A stretch of 10,073 bases of DNA from JAQXDR01 sp038138625 (GCA_038138625.1 JAYQEA010000128.1:1-10073); one strand, 5' to 3'. Positions 1-6,767 are shown, numbered from the stretch's first letter. Numbers and translations are program-made. The notes: generated from the letters alone by a model not told the origin.

Positions 1-118
1 CACTCCAAATCCCCCCGACCAAAACCGTCAGGGCAGTGTGTTCACATGGGTCAATTCTCGGTGACAATTCATGGTCGGACCACGTCAGTTCTCCCTCAAA
101 AATAACAGGCAGGTTCAT
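1..118 (-). CDS. Possible N-terminal fragment of an unknown protein, cut by the window edge
   Basis: A minus-strand reading frame opens with ATG at 118-116 and stays open for 39 codons to the left edge. It begins MNLPVIFEGELTWSDHE and ends in a hydrophobic stretch around LTVLVGGIWS. A stop lies two codons upstream of the ATG, so this is the first possible start. No strong Shine-Dalgarno sequence precedes it. The composition (acidic, mixed polar and hydrophobic) looks more protein-like than the opposite strand, which is also open over about 34 codons. I do not recognise a family. Thirty-nine open codons can occur by chance, so this is tentative; the sequence to the left of the window would settle it. 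Confidence 0.4.
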   Translation of the reverse strand, partial: MNLPVIFEGELTWSDHELSPRIDPCEHTALTVLVGGIWS

Positions 119-309
119 GTCTTAGAACCGAGGGGTATGTCTATTTCCGGCGTCGCAAGAACCAACACAGGTACGTGTTCATGCGTTTAATTCGAAGCCT
201 CACGCACGCGCGAACGTCAGGTCATCAAAAGATAAAAGGGGAAAATCAGGAGGATAAAAACAGAGATTACTTTTTTATCATTCTCATTCAGAATCTTATC
301 ATATTATGA
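119..309. other. Gene-free stretch downstream of the tRNA
   Basis: No open frame of useful length and no recognisable RNA gene is visible. The part nearest the tRNA (about 230-309) is AT-rich, with short weak inverted repeats at 280-294 and 298-310. Neither is followed by a T-tract in the tRNA's direction, so I cannot name a terminator. If the gene running off the left edge is real, its promoter should lie here; I see only poor matches. Confidence 0.4.
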
Positions 310-395
310 TGGTGCGGGCGGTGGGACTCGAACCCACACGGGCATACGCCCTTCAGATTTTAAGTCTGATATGTCTACCATTCCATCACGCCCGC
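310..395 (-). tRNA. tRNA-Leu (anticodon UAA)
   Basis: The minus strand folds as a class II tRNA of 86 nt including an encoded 3' CCA (310-312). The acceptor arm pairs GCGGGCG (395-389) with CGCCCGC (320-314), with A as discriminator base. The anticodon loop CTTAAAA (364-358) sits between TCAGA and TCTGA, giving anticodon UAA at 362-360. A long variable arm built on GGGC/GCCC follows, as expected for tRNA-Leu. The T arm carries GGTTCGAGTCCC. It should decode UUA (and UUG by wobble). The gene stands alone. tRNA-Leu genes are common integration sites, but I found no integrase and no repeated copy of its 3' end in the window. Confidence 0.97.
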
Positions 396-473
396 ATCTG
401 ACGCTAGCCATAAACATCCGGCCTGGCGCTCCCTGTTACCGAGAAACGTGCCGCCCAAGTTACGACGATCAGT

Positions 474-502
474 GTCGTATTCGGGTTGCACGTCAGACTC
501 AA
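474..502 (-). promoter_or_regulatory. Possible promoter for tRNA-Leu
   Basis: On the minus strand TTGAGT (502-497) is separated by exactly 17 bp from TACGAC (479-474). This would start transcription about 70 nt before the mature tRNA, leaving a leader for RNase P to remove. The -10 box is a poor match to consensus, so this is suggestive only. Confidence 0.3.
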
Positions 503-572
503 GGATTTTCATTACCTTATACCCGTCATTTTCCGATAATCGTAAAAAAGGCATCTCTCTGCGTTTAAAATA

Positions 573-600
573 TAGAAAATCAAATTCGGAATTTTGATCT
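573..600 (-). terminator. AT-rich intrinsic terminator of the suhB-lrp operon
   Basis: Just past the stop of the Lrp-type gene, the minus strand has ATCAAA, a short loop region containing TTCCGAA, then TTTGAT (598-579 overall), followed at once by TTTTC and a further T-rich run. The imperfect palindrome plus T-run, 15-40 nt after the stop codon, is what a Rho-independent terminator looks like. The stem is AT-rich, so it may be weak. Confidence 0.5.
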
Positions 601-614
601 TGTAGATGGAAACG

Positions 615-1091
615 CTAACCTTTCGGATAAATCGTTTTGACCGCAAGTGATATGCGCGTCTCGCTCACGTGGGGCAGCTTGGGAACCTCATGTGTCAAAA
701 TAGAAATCAGTTTGGAGGCGCCATCAACACGGACCTTGATCAAGTAATCCCAATGACCCGACATGCGATGCGCTTCAACAAGCCCTTCTACTGACGCCAG
801 CGCCACTTCAAACACCGATCGGTCTGATGCGTTTGCGCAATCAAGGTGTATCTCGAGAAAGCCAACCGCCTCGCGTCCTAAAATCTGAGGGTTGACCTGA
901 GCACGATAGCCACGGATCACGCCGAGCTTTTCAAGCCGTCGCAGACGGTTTTGAGTAGGAGCCGCCGTCAGCCCGATATGTTCAGCCAGAGCCTTGATCG
1001 AAATCCTTCCGTCAGCCTCAATAACCCTGAGCAAATCTAGATCAATTGGGTCGATTTTGACGACTTCTACCAAAGATCCGTTTTGTGCCAT
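615..1091 (-). CDS. Lrp/AsnC family transcriptional regulator
   Basis: This 158-residue protein has the standard Lrp/AsnC layout. An N-terminal winged helix-turn-helix spans about residues 15-65, with the pattern DLDLLRVIEADGRISIKALA then LTAAPTQNRLRRLEKLGVI. A C-terminal RAM ligand-binding/oligomerisation domain spans about 75-152 and includes SGHWDYLIKV (111-120). Such proteins usually sense amino acids and bind DNA as dimers or octamers; the ligand here cannot be read from sequence. The ATG is preceded by GAGGG 11 nt upstream, and the gene begins 5 bp after the stop of the phosphatase gene, so the two are almost certainly co-transcribed. The target may be its own operon (see the palindrome at 1918-1929) or distant genes. 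Family call is firm; the exact role is unknown. Confidence 0.93.
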   Translation of the reverse strand: MAQNGSLVEVVKIDPIDLDLLRVIEADGRISIKALAEHIGLTAAPTQNRLRRLEKLGVIRGYRAQVNPQILGREAVGFLEIHLDCANASDRSVFEVALASVEGLVEAHRMSGHWDYLIKVRVDGASKLISILTHEVPKLPHVSETRISLAVKTIYPKG

Positions 1092-1096
1092 ACCGT

Positions 1097-1888
1097 CTAA
1101 CCCTCGCGAAGGGCCTTGGAAAAAATACCGAAAATATCGTTATTGGCACAGATCAGATCACCATCTCGCAAAGGGTCTTGCCCTATCCGAAGCCCCTCGA
1201 CAAGAGCGCCCGCTTCTTGTGCGATCAATGCTCCGGCAGCGATATCCCAAATGTGCAGCTCACGCTCCCAATAGCCATCATAACGGCCAGCCGCGACATA
1301 GGCCAGATCAAGGGCCGCAGCGCCCATGCGGCGAACACCGGCGCACTGTGGCATCAACCGTGCAAGATCTGTCAACGTTGCCGGAAGCGTATGTTTTGCT
1401 CCGAAAGGAACACCTGTGGCAAACAGGGCCTCACTCATTCGACGTCTGCTGGACACGCGCAGACGCCGATTATCATTTACCCAAGCGCCTGAGCCTTTTT
1501 CTGCGTAAAACAATTCATCTTTTACAGGGTCAAATACCACGCCTGACACGATTTTGCCGCGGTGTTCCAAAGCAATCGAGACCGCCCAATGCGGCAGACC
1601 GTGCAAAAAGTTCGTAGTCCCGTCTAAAGGATCGACAATCCAGCGACGCGTCGGGTCCTGACCTTCTGCCTCACCACTTTCTTCTGCTAACCAGCCATAC
1701 GTGGGCCTTGCGCCCATCAGTTCCTCACGCAGGATCTTTTCCGCATTCAAATCGGCACGACTAACGAAATCGCCAGCACCCTTCACGGACACTTGCAGGT
1801 TCTCGACCTCGCCAAAGTCCCGGATCAGCGCACGTCCCGCTTTACGTGCCGCTTTCATCATGATGTTGAGGTTTGCGCTGCCTTGCAT
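1097..1888 (-). CDS. suhB: Inositol monophosphatase family protein (SuhB type)
   Basis: This 263-residue protein carries all the signatures of the Mg2+-dependent, Li+-sensitive inositol monophosphatase family. The paired Glu of LAEE lies at 67-70, motif A WIVDPLDGTTN at 83-93 (metal ligands D86 and D89), and motif B WDIAAGALIAQEAG at 214-227 (D215). The length is normal. Members hydrolyse myo-inositol-1-phosphate or related sugar and nucleotide phosphates. In E. coli, SuhB also acts in rRNA transcription antitermination. Close relatives include 3'(2'),5'-bisphosphate nucleotidase and histidinol phosphatase, so the substrate is not certain. The ATG at 1888 has AAGGA about 9 nt upstream and a good promoter about 30-60 bp away. 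It is the first gene of an operon with the Lrp-type regulator. Confidence 0.9.
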   Translation of the reverse strand: MQGSANLNIMMKAARKAGRALIRDFGEVENLQVSVKGAGDFVSRADLNAEKILREELMGARPTYGWLAEESGEAEGQDPTRRWIVDPLDGTTNFLHGLPHWAVSIALEHRGKIVSGVVFDPVKDELFYAEKGSGAWVNDNRRLRVSSRRRMSEALFATGVPFGAKHTLPATLTDLARLMPQCAGVRRMGAAALDLAYVAAGRYDGYWERELHIWDIAAGALIAQEAGALVEGLRIGQDPLRDGDLICANNDIFGIFSKALREG

Positions 1889-1917
1889 GGCCTTAAGTCC
1901 TTCTAACGATCAGAGCG

Positions 1918-1929
1918 GGCGTATACGCC
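1918..1929. promoter_or_regulatory. Perfect 12-bp palindrome over the suhB -10 box (candidate operator)
   Basis: GGCGTATACGCC is a perfect two-fold palindrome. It covers the predicted -10 hexamer of the suhB-lrp promoter, so a protein bound here should block RNA polymerase. The Lrp-type regulator encoded second in the operon is an obvious but untested candidate. Confidence 0.4.
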
Positions 1930-1948
1930 GACCGTTCGGCTTTGCCAA
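1920..1948 (-). promoter_or_regulatory. Promoter of the suhB-lrp operon
   Basis: The minus strand reads TTGGCA (1948-1943), a 17-bp spacer, then TATACG (1925-1920), both close to the housekeeping consensus. Transcription would start near 1912, about 24 nt before the suhB ATG, leaving room for the AAGGA ribosome binding site. Confidence 0.6.
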
Positions 1949-2057
1949 GCCATCAGCCACGTTCACATCAAGATAACAGCTTCGTGTCTGCCGCTTGCGA
2001 TCAGCTTTGGCATCACCACGTTACAGGAAACGTTCAAACTTAGCAAAGCAGAGCACT

Positions 2058-2519
2058 ATGACCCTAAACCGCCGCACGACCCTTAGCCTTTTTGTAGCTG
2101 GAGCCGCCGCTGCCGTCTTCAGCGCGCGCCCTGTCCTGGCCCGCGAACCCGATGTCTTCCAGACGTCAGGTATTGCTATAAACGGAATTGATCCCATCGC
2201 TTATTTCACGGACATGCGTCCGGTAGCAGGGTCCGCACGCCACGCTCTGATGTGGAATGGGGCGACATGGCATTTTGCCACAGCCGATAATATGGAAACG
2301 TTCAAGACCAGTCCTGAAACATTTGCTCCGGTATTCGGCGGCTACTGTGCCTTTGCTGCATCAAGAGGGTATCTGGCGCCAACCATACCGGACGCTTGGA
2401 CCGTATACCAAGATCGACTATACTTGAATGCCTCGCTTCGTGCGCGGACGCTTTGGTTAGAAGATATTCCAGGCAATATCTCCAAGGGTCTCAAAAACTG
2501 GCCGGGCATTTTGGGCTAA
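2058..2519 (+). CDS. Tat-exported YHS-domain protein
   Basis: This 153-residue protein starts with a twin-arginine signal: NRR at 4-6, a hydrophobic stretch to about 22, and a cleavage site after VLA (residue 28). The mature part is a single YHS-type domain with DPIAYF (45-50), MWNGATWHFA (65-74) and GGYCAFAAS (94-102), ending in DIPGNISKGLKNWPG. YHS domains occur in metal-handling proteins and oxidoreductases. Free-standing Tat-exported versions are common in Rhodobacteraceae, but their function is not established; a periplasmic metal or cofactor role is inference. The frame is open 21 codons further upstream, but only the ATG at 2058 puts the Tat signal at the N-terminus. The ribosome binding site is weak. 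It is divergent from suhB and 149 bp upstream of recJ. Confidence 0.87.
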   Translation: MTLNRRTTLSLFVAGAAAAVFSARPVLAREPDVFQTSGIAINGIDPIAYFTDMRPVAGSARHALMWNGATWHFATADNMETFKTSPETFAPVFGGYCAFAASRGYLAPTIPDAWTVYQDRLYLNASLRARTLWLEDIPGNISKGLKNWPGILG

Positions 2520-2656
2520 AAATTCAAGCGCCGACACTCACGGACGCGAATTGGCCTTCGCAGGTCTCATTTAATACCCATACGTCAAATATACCGTCTG
2601 CATTCTACCCTCTGGATTGCGTTTGAGACACAAGACTGGCAAGTGTCACATAGACA

Positions 2657-2663
2657 AGAGGGG
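2657..2663 (+). promoter_or_regulatory. recJ ribosome binding site
   Basis: AGAGGGG lies 5 nt before the ATG at 2669 and fixes the recJ start. No other in-frame start nearby has such a site. Confidence 0.6.
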
Positions 2664-2668
2664 CGGAT

Positions 2669-4411
2669 ATGGCATTCTTAGGCGTAGATGACTCTTTGAC
2701 AGGCCGCCTCTGGCAGGGACCCACGGATGCGCAGGCGCGCGCCGCAGAGACGCTACGGCAAAGAGCGCATCTGACACCCGCCTTGGCACAGGTTCTGGCG
2801 CGGCTAGGGGTGCAACCTGATCAAGCCGAAGGTTTTTTGGAACCACGATTGAGGGACTTGCTGCCCGATCCACATCTTTTGCGTGACACCCAGCTCGCAG
2901 CCGCCCGACTGCTTCGGGCTGTCGCAAGACGCGAGCGTATCGCGGTTTTTGCAGATTATGATGTTGACGGAGGCGTCTCTGCGGCTCTTTTGATACACTG
3001 GTTGCGCGACCAAGATGTCAATGCAACCCTCTATGTTCCTGACCGGATCGACGAAGGCTATGGACCAAATGTGCCAGCCATGTCGTCGCTTGCGAAAAAT
3101 CACGATTTGATTATTTGCGTTGATTGCGGAACGCTCAGCCATGACGCCGTTGCCAGCGCCAAAGAAGCAGACGTTTTGGTACTGGATCATCATTTGGGCG
3201 GCGAGACATTGCCGCCCGCTTTTGCCATCGTAAATCCAAACCGTCAGGATGAAGACGGCACATTGGGTCATTTGTGCGCAGCCGCTGTGGTGTTTGTCGT
3301 TTTGGTAGAAGCCGGCCGCCAGATGCGAGCCGCCGGTCACAAAGGCCCCGATCTGATGGGACTTCTGGATCTCGTAGCTTTGGCCACCGTGGCAGATGTC
3401 GCACCATTGCGGGGCGTAAACCGGGCCTTGGTGCGACAGGGCCTCAAGGTTATGGCAGCCCGCGCGCGGCCGGGGTTATCTGCCCTGGCAGATGCTGCCC
3501 GGCTGGATCGTGCACCTACCGCGTATCACTTAGGCTTTGTTCTTGGTCCACGCATCAATGCGGGTGGCCGCATTGGTCAGGCGGATCTTGGTGCAAGGTT
3601 GCTGTCCACGACAGACCCACACGAGGCCGCAGCCTTGGCACAACGTTTGGAAACGCTGAACGCGGAACGGCGTGAGGTCGAGGCCACGGTACGCGCAAGC
3701 GCATTGGCACAGGCTGAGGACCGCGGCACCCAAGGCGCGTTGGCCTGGGCCGCAGGCGACGGCTGGCATCCCGGTGTTGTCGGCATCGTTGCATCGCGTC
3801 TGAAGGAAACCGTTAACCGACCTGCAATCGTGATCGGTTTTGACGGCGATGTGGGCAAGGGATCAGGGCGTTCGGTAACAGGGGTAGACCTTGGCCATGC
3901 AATCCAACGACTTTTTGCCGAGGGATTATTGGTCAAGGGCGGGGGCCATCAAATGGCCGCTGGTCTCACCGTCACGCGAGATAAACTGGAACCGGCAATG
4001 ACCCGATTGGCAGATCTTTTGGCGCGGCAAGGCGCGGATAAACTCGGGCCCAAGGCTCTGTCTTTGGACGGGACCCTTATGCCCGGCGCGGCGACCCCCG
4101 ATCTTGTTGCCGATCTTGATCGAGCAGGGCCATTTGGGGCCGGCGCATCTGCACCACGATTTGCGTTTCCAGATTGTGCCATTGGATATTGCCGGCGCGT
4201 CGGGGAAACGCATCTGAAGTTCTCCTTTAACGATGGTCTTGGCGCGAAACTGGATGCCATCGCATTTGGAGCGTTTGAAAATCCCATCGGTCAGGCCATT
4301 ACAAAACATGATGGCGCGCGCTTTCATCTTGCCGGGCGATTGGAAATCAATGAGTGGGGTGGCAGGCGTACGGTCCAACTGCGGCTTGAAGATGCAGCGC
4401 TTTCCTCATGA
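2669..4411 (+). CDS. recJ: Single-stranded-DNA-specific exonuclease RecJ
   Basis: This 580-residue protein is the usual length for RecJ, the 5'-3' single-strand DNA exonuclease of recombinational (RecFOR), mismatch and base-excision repair. The DHH phosphoesterase motifs appear in order: DYDVDG (96-101), VDCGT (151-155), LDHH (172-175) and VALATVADVAPL (236-247). After the linker come LGPRINAGGR (292-301), the DHHA1 domain with GWHPGVVGIVASRLKE (365-380), SGRS (399-402) and GGGHQMAAG (424-432), then a C-terminal OB-like domain containing LDAIAFG (528-534) and GRLEINEWGGRRTVQLRLED (557-574 or so). All metal-binding Asp and His residues I can place are present, so it should be active with Mn2+ or Mg2+ in the cytoplasm. 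It seems to be transcribed alone or from a promoter in the 149 bp after the YHS gene. Confidence 0.98.
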   Translation: MAFLGVDDSLTGRLWQGPTDAQARAAETLRQRAHLTPALAQVLARLGVQPDQAEGFLEPRLRDLLPDPHLLRDTQLAAARLLRAVARRERIAVFADYDVDGGVSAALLIHWLRDQDVNATLYVPDRIDEGYGPNVPAMSSLAKNHDLIICVDCGTLSHDAVASAKEADVLVLDHHLGGETLPPAFAIVNPNRQDEDGTLGHLCAAAVVFVVLVEAGRQMRAAGHKGPDLMGLLDLVALATVADVAPLRGVNRALVRQGLKVMAARARPGLSALADAARLDRAPTAYHLGFVLGPRINAGGRIGQADLGARLLSTTDPHEAAALAQRLETLNAERREVEATVRASALAQAEDRGTQGALAWAAGDGWHPGVVGIVASRLKETVNRPAIVIGFDGDVGKGSGRSVTGVDLGHAIQRLFAEGLLVKGGGHQMAAGLTVTRDKLEPAMTRLADLLARQGADKLGPKALSLDGTLMPGAATPDLVADLDRAGPFGAGASAPRFAFPDCAIGYCRRVGETHLKFSFNDGLGAKLDAIAFGAFENPIGQAITKHDGARFHLAGRLEINEWGGRRTVQLRLEDAALSS

Positions 4412-4599
4412 CGTCATCTTTGCCGACGCAGTGACATGTGTTTGGACCCGCCTTTCAACACTCCTCAGACGCGATATCCAAAGGTTTTTCAAACAAACCC
4501 GGAGACTTCATAAAATCTTTATTGATCGCGCTTTCGAACTGGTCAAATCTGAACGCAACCAAACCACAGCGTCCCGCCCCCACACAAAGGAGACTGACC
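4412..4599 (+). other. Spacer between recJ and the cupin gene
   Basis: This 188-bp stretch opens with ATGACGTCAT (4408-4417), a perfect 10-bp palindrome overlapping the recJ stop. A short inverted repeat GGTTT/AAACC (about 4484-4499) lacks a T-run and is a poor terminator. The cupin frame extends back to a GTG at 4438, but that part does not look like cupin sequence and the strong ribosome binding site sits before 4600. I see no other gene. Confidence 0.4.
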
Positions 4600-5013
4600 A
4601 TGGAGATCTTTCGCGCTGGAAGCCGGCCCTCTGCTGTGGGCCCCTCGACCTATTTCACTGGCCGGGTACGCATGGACCCGGTTGTCACAGCCGAGGCCCC
4701 GTCAAGCGTGTCCTCACTGGTGGTTACATTTGAAACAGGCGCCCGAACGTTCTGGCATACCCACCCGCTTGGACAGGTTATTCACGTTCTATCAGGTGTC
4801 GGGCTTGCTCAGACCGAAGGGGGCCCGGTTCGGGTTATTCGCCCCGGCGACACCGTTCGATTTGCCCCCGGAGCACGTCACTGGCACGGAGCCTCACCCG
4901 ATACCGCTATGGTCCATTTAGCGTTTCAAGAGGCCAAGGACGGATCGGCAGTCACCTGGATGGATGAAGTTTCCGAAGAAGACTACCGTGCACACCCTCA
5001 AATTGAGCATTAG
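4600..5013 (+). CDS. Small cupin, Mn-dependent hydroxynitrile-lyase-like family
   Basis: This 137-residue single-domain cupin carries cupin motif 1 as WHTHPLGQVIHVLSG (52-66) and motif 2 as PGDTVRFAPGARHWHGA (82-98). Presumed metal ligands are H53, H55, Q59 and H94, with H96 and H106 also facing the likely pocket. This three-His-plus-Gln set, and the overall pattern (FETGART.WHTHPLGQ, HWHGA, TAMVHLAFQE), match my memory of the small bacterial cupins that include the Mn2+-dependent (R)-selective hydroxynitrile lyase from Granulicella. That activity may be a side reaction; the physiological substrate of most members is unknown, and some are annotated as carboxymuconolactone-decarboxylase-associated cupins. 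The start is fixed by AAGGAGA 8 nt upstream. It has no signal peptide. It stands alone and converges on the LysR gene. Confidence 0.88.
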   Translation: MEIFRAGSRPSAVGPSTYFTGRVRMDPVVTAEAPSSVSSLVVTFETGARTFWHTHPLGQVIHVLSGVGLAQTEGGPVRVIRPGDTVRFAPGARHWHGASPDTAMVHLAFQEAKDGSAVTWMDEVSEEDYRAHPQIEH

Positions 5014-5143
5014 GCGCACCTGCGGAATACTGTTCGCTTACTGAACTCTTAGTTTTCCCGCATTTATCCGGATGGCGATGTCTGTGCCCGCTGCGGCATG
5101 GCACAGTTTGCCGGAAAGAGGCATGTCACATCCATTTTTGATT

Positions 5144-6061
5144 TTACCCTTCGGGCGTAACACGGGAGGCTGCCACACGTGGCAATATTGCAGCAAGCGC
5201 GTCATAAACCAGACGGATCCGCCGACTGGTATGCAGTTCCCTGTGAACCGCAAGCCAAAACGGAACCTGCATGACGGTAAAATTTGGCAAAACCATCTCT
5301 ACGCCAGGGGTTGCACGTGCGACTTCGGGGATCATTGCTGTGATACCAAGCCCATTTTTCACGAACTCCCAAACGACAAAGCTGCTTTCGGTGATAACGC
5401 GTATATTTTCGCGTTGGACAGGAATACCAAGCTCATGCAATTCGGCCAGCATCTGTTCTGGCTGACCCATTGCGATAAATTCATGATGACTGAGATCCGA
5501 CACAACCAAGGGCCGTCCCTTGCGCTCAAGATACCGTGTCGCAGCAAATAATTTGGCAGGGGTTTCATGTATCTTACGCGCGATCAATTCGTTTTGTTCG
5601 GGACGTACATGGCGTATCGCAATATCGGCCTCGCGTCTTTGCAGGTCTGCAATTTTGTTCGAGGCATGAATCTCGATCTCTATCTGGGGGGCTTTTGCCT
5701 GCAAAACATCCAAGACTTTTGGTAAAAAATGTGCAGCAAACATGTCACTGACTGAAATTGTGACCCGTCCCGAGACATCTTGCACTGCACCGGACGCCGA
5801 CAATGAAACTGCAAGCGCGGCCTCGCCCATATCACCGACCCGCGCAAGCAAAAGATGGCCCGCGTCAGTCAGTTCCAATTGCCGACCGACGCGTTCAAAA
5901 AGGGTGACCCCCAGCTCTTCCTCGAGTGCGGCCACCTGCCGACCAAGTGTTGGCTGCGTCAGATGCAGAGCCCGAGCGGCTGCAGAAAATGATCCAAGAC
6001 GCGCCGTTGCCAAAAACGCGCGCGCATGGTTCCAGTCAAATCTGATTGCATCCCACTTCAT
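5144..6061 (-). CDS. LysR family transcriptional regulator (divergent from methyltransferase)
   Basis: A 305-residue LysR-type regulator. The winged helix-turn-helix covers about residues 10-70, with FSAAARALHLTQPTLGRQVA and LEEELGVTLFER at 46-57. The effector-binding domain covers about 98-300 and includes ADIAIRHVRPEQ and the typical GLGITAMIP segment. The length is normal. The protein should bind the 94-bp region it shares with the divergent methyltransferase gene and so probably controls that gene and itself; this is the usual LysR arrangement, not shown directly. The ligand cannot be predicted. The ATG at 6061 has no Shine-Dalgarno sequence, and a likely -10 box ends only 7 nt before it, so the mRNA may be leaderless. 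The C-terminal end faces the cupin gene across 130 bp without a clear terminator. Confidence 0.94.
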   Translation of the reverse strand: MKWDAIRFDWNHARAFLATARLGSFSAAARALHLTQPTLGRQVAALEEELGVTLFERVGRQLELTDAGHLLLARVGDMGEAALAVSLSASGAVQDVSGRVTISVSDMFAAHFLPKVLDVLQAKAPQIEIEIHASNKIADLQRREADIAIRHVRPEQNELIARKIHETPAKLFAATRYLERKGRPLVVSDLSHHEFIAMGQPEQMLAELHELGIPVQRENIRVITESSFVVWEFVKNGLGITAMIPEVARATPGVEMVLPNFTVMQVPFWLAVHRELHTSRRIRLVYDALAAILPRVAASRVTPEG

Positions 6062-6068
6062 ACAAATA

Positions 6069-6096
6069 CGTATACATCAGTTGCAAATTTCGACAA
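6069..6096 (-). promoter_or_regulatory. Candidate promoter of the LysR gene, placing transcription start at the ATG
   Basis: On the minus strand TTGTCG (6096-6091), a 16-bp spacer and TATACG (6074-6069) form a reasonable promoter. The normal 6-8 nt distance from the -10 box puts transcription start at 6061-6062, on or next to the A of the LysR start codon. The 8-bp palindrome ATACGTAT (6066-6073) overlaps the -10 box and could be part of the autoregulatory operator. Confidence 0.4.
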
Positions 6097-6155
6097 TTCC
6101 TAAGGATGCTCATTCGTTCTAAGCAAAACGCACCGCGCTAAATCGGAGAGCCATC

Positions 6156-6767
6156 ATGACCAAGACCGCTGCCTTTTGGGACAAACAAGCCGCCAAATAC
6201 GCCGCATCACCGATCAAGGACATGGACAGCTATGAACGTGGTATGGCGCGGACAGCCAGTTATCTCAAACCGTCTGATCGGGTGTTAGAAGTCGGATGCG
6301 GCACCGGTTCGTCTGCCATCAAGCTTGCTGCGCATGTTGGATCAATACTTGCGACCGACGTGTCACCCAGAATGATCGAAATCGCCCGTTCCAAAGACGC
6401 GGGGAACCATAAAATAGATTTCGAAGTGGCGCAGACTGATGCACCGATGTCCGGCCAGTTCGATGTGGTAATGGGGTTCAATATCTTTCACTTGGTCCAA
6501 AACGTGCCAGCCACTCTGACCCAGTTGCACAGCATGTTAAAACCCGGTGGACTATTCATTTCGAAGACGCCCTGCCTCGGGAATGGAAATTTACTGTTTC
6601 CAATCCTGATACCTGTAATGCAGTTGATCGGAAAAGCGCCTTATGTGGGTATGTTCAGTGTCAAAAAATGGGATCAGATGATCGAAGAGAGCGGGTTTGA
6701 ACTGATCGAAACCGGTATTTTCCCTCGGCGACCACCGAGCAGGTTCGTTGTGGCCCGCAAGCTGTGA
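6156..6767 (+). CDS. Class I SAM-dependent methyltransferase
   Basis: This 203-residue protein has a Rossmann-type methyltransferase fold. Motif I is VLEVGCGTGSSAI (43-55), followed by the acidic ribose-binding D68 in ILATDVS (64-70), the FDVVMGFNIFHLV strand-helix (102-114) and MLKPGG (127-132). It resembles the Methyltransf_11 group (UbiE-like small-molecule methyltransferases) but lacks features that would fix a substrate. A hydrophobic segment at about 145-160 (LLFPILIPVMQLIG) could contact a lipid-like substrate or simply form the core of the lid. GGAG lies 7 nt before the ATG. It is divergent from the LysR gene, which probably regulates it. No partner biosynthetic genes are adjacent, so the pathway is unknown. 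Confidence 0.9.
   Translation: MTKTAAFWDKQAAKYAASPIKDMDSYERGMARTASYLKPSDRVLEVGCGTGSSAIKLAAHVGSILATDVSPRMIEIARSKDAGNHKIDFEVAQTDAPMSGQFDVVMGFNIFHLVQNVPATLTQLHSMLKPGGLFISKTPCLGNGNLLFPILIPVMQLIGKAPYVGMFSVKKWDQMIEESGFELIETGIFPRRPPSRFVVARKL

Noticed and set aside
245..256. Strong AGGAGG ribosome-binding-like sequence on the plus strand
   Set aside because: No start codon follows within 5-12 nt and no open frame begins there; probably chance in an A/G-rich stretch.
280..310. Inverted repeats ATTCT/AGAAT and ATCAT/ATGAT downstream of the tRNA as a terminator
   Set aside because: Stems of five AT-rich pairs with no T-run on the tRNA's transcript strand; too weak to call.
310..395. tRNA-Leu as the attachment site of an integrated element
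   Set aside because: No integrase, no second copy of the tRNA 3' end and no change of composition in the window; both flanks look like normal chromosome.
994..1617. Long plus-strand open frames opposite the suhB-lrp genes
   Set aside because: They are antisense shadows of firmly identified genes, with low-complexity basic translations and no ribosome binding sites.
4408..4417. ATGACGTCAT palindrome at the recJ stop as a regulatory site
   Set aside because: It overlaps the end of a coding region with no promoter beside it; a 10-bp palindrome here is plausibly chance.
4438..4599. N-terminal extension of the cupin from GTG 4438
   Set aside because: The extension has no family similarity, while ATG 4600 has an AAGGAGA site and gives the exact family N-terminus.
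5093..5113. CGGCA/TGCCG hairpin between the cupin and the LysR gene as a bidirectional terminator
   Set aside because: Five pairs, a 10-nt loop and no T-run on either strand.
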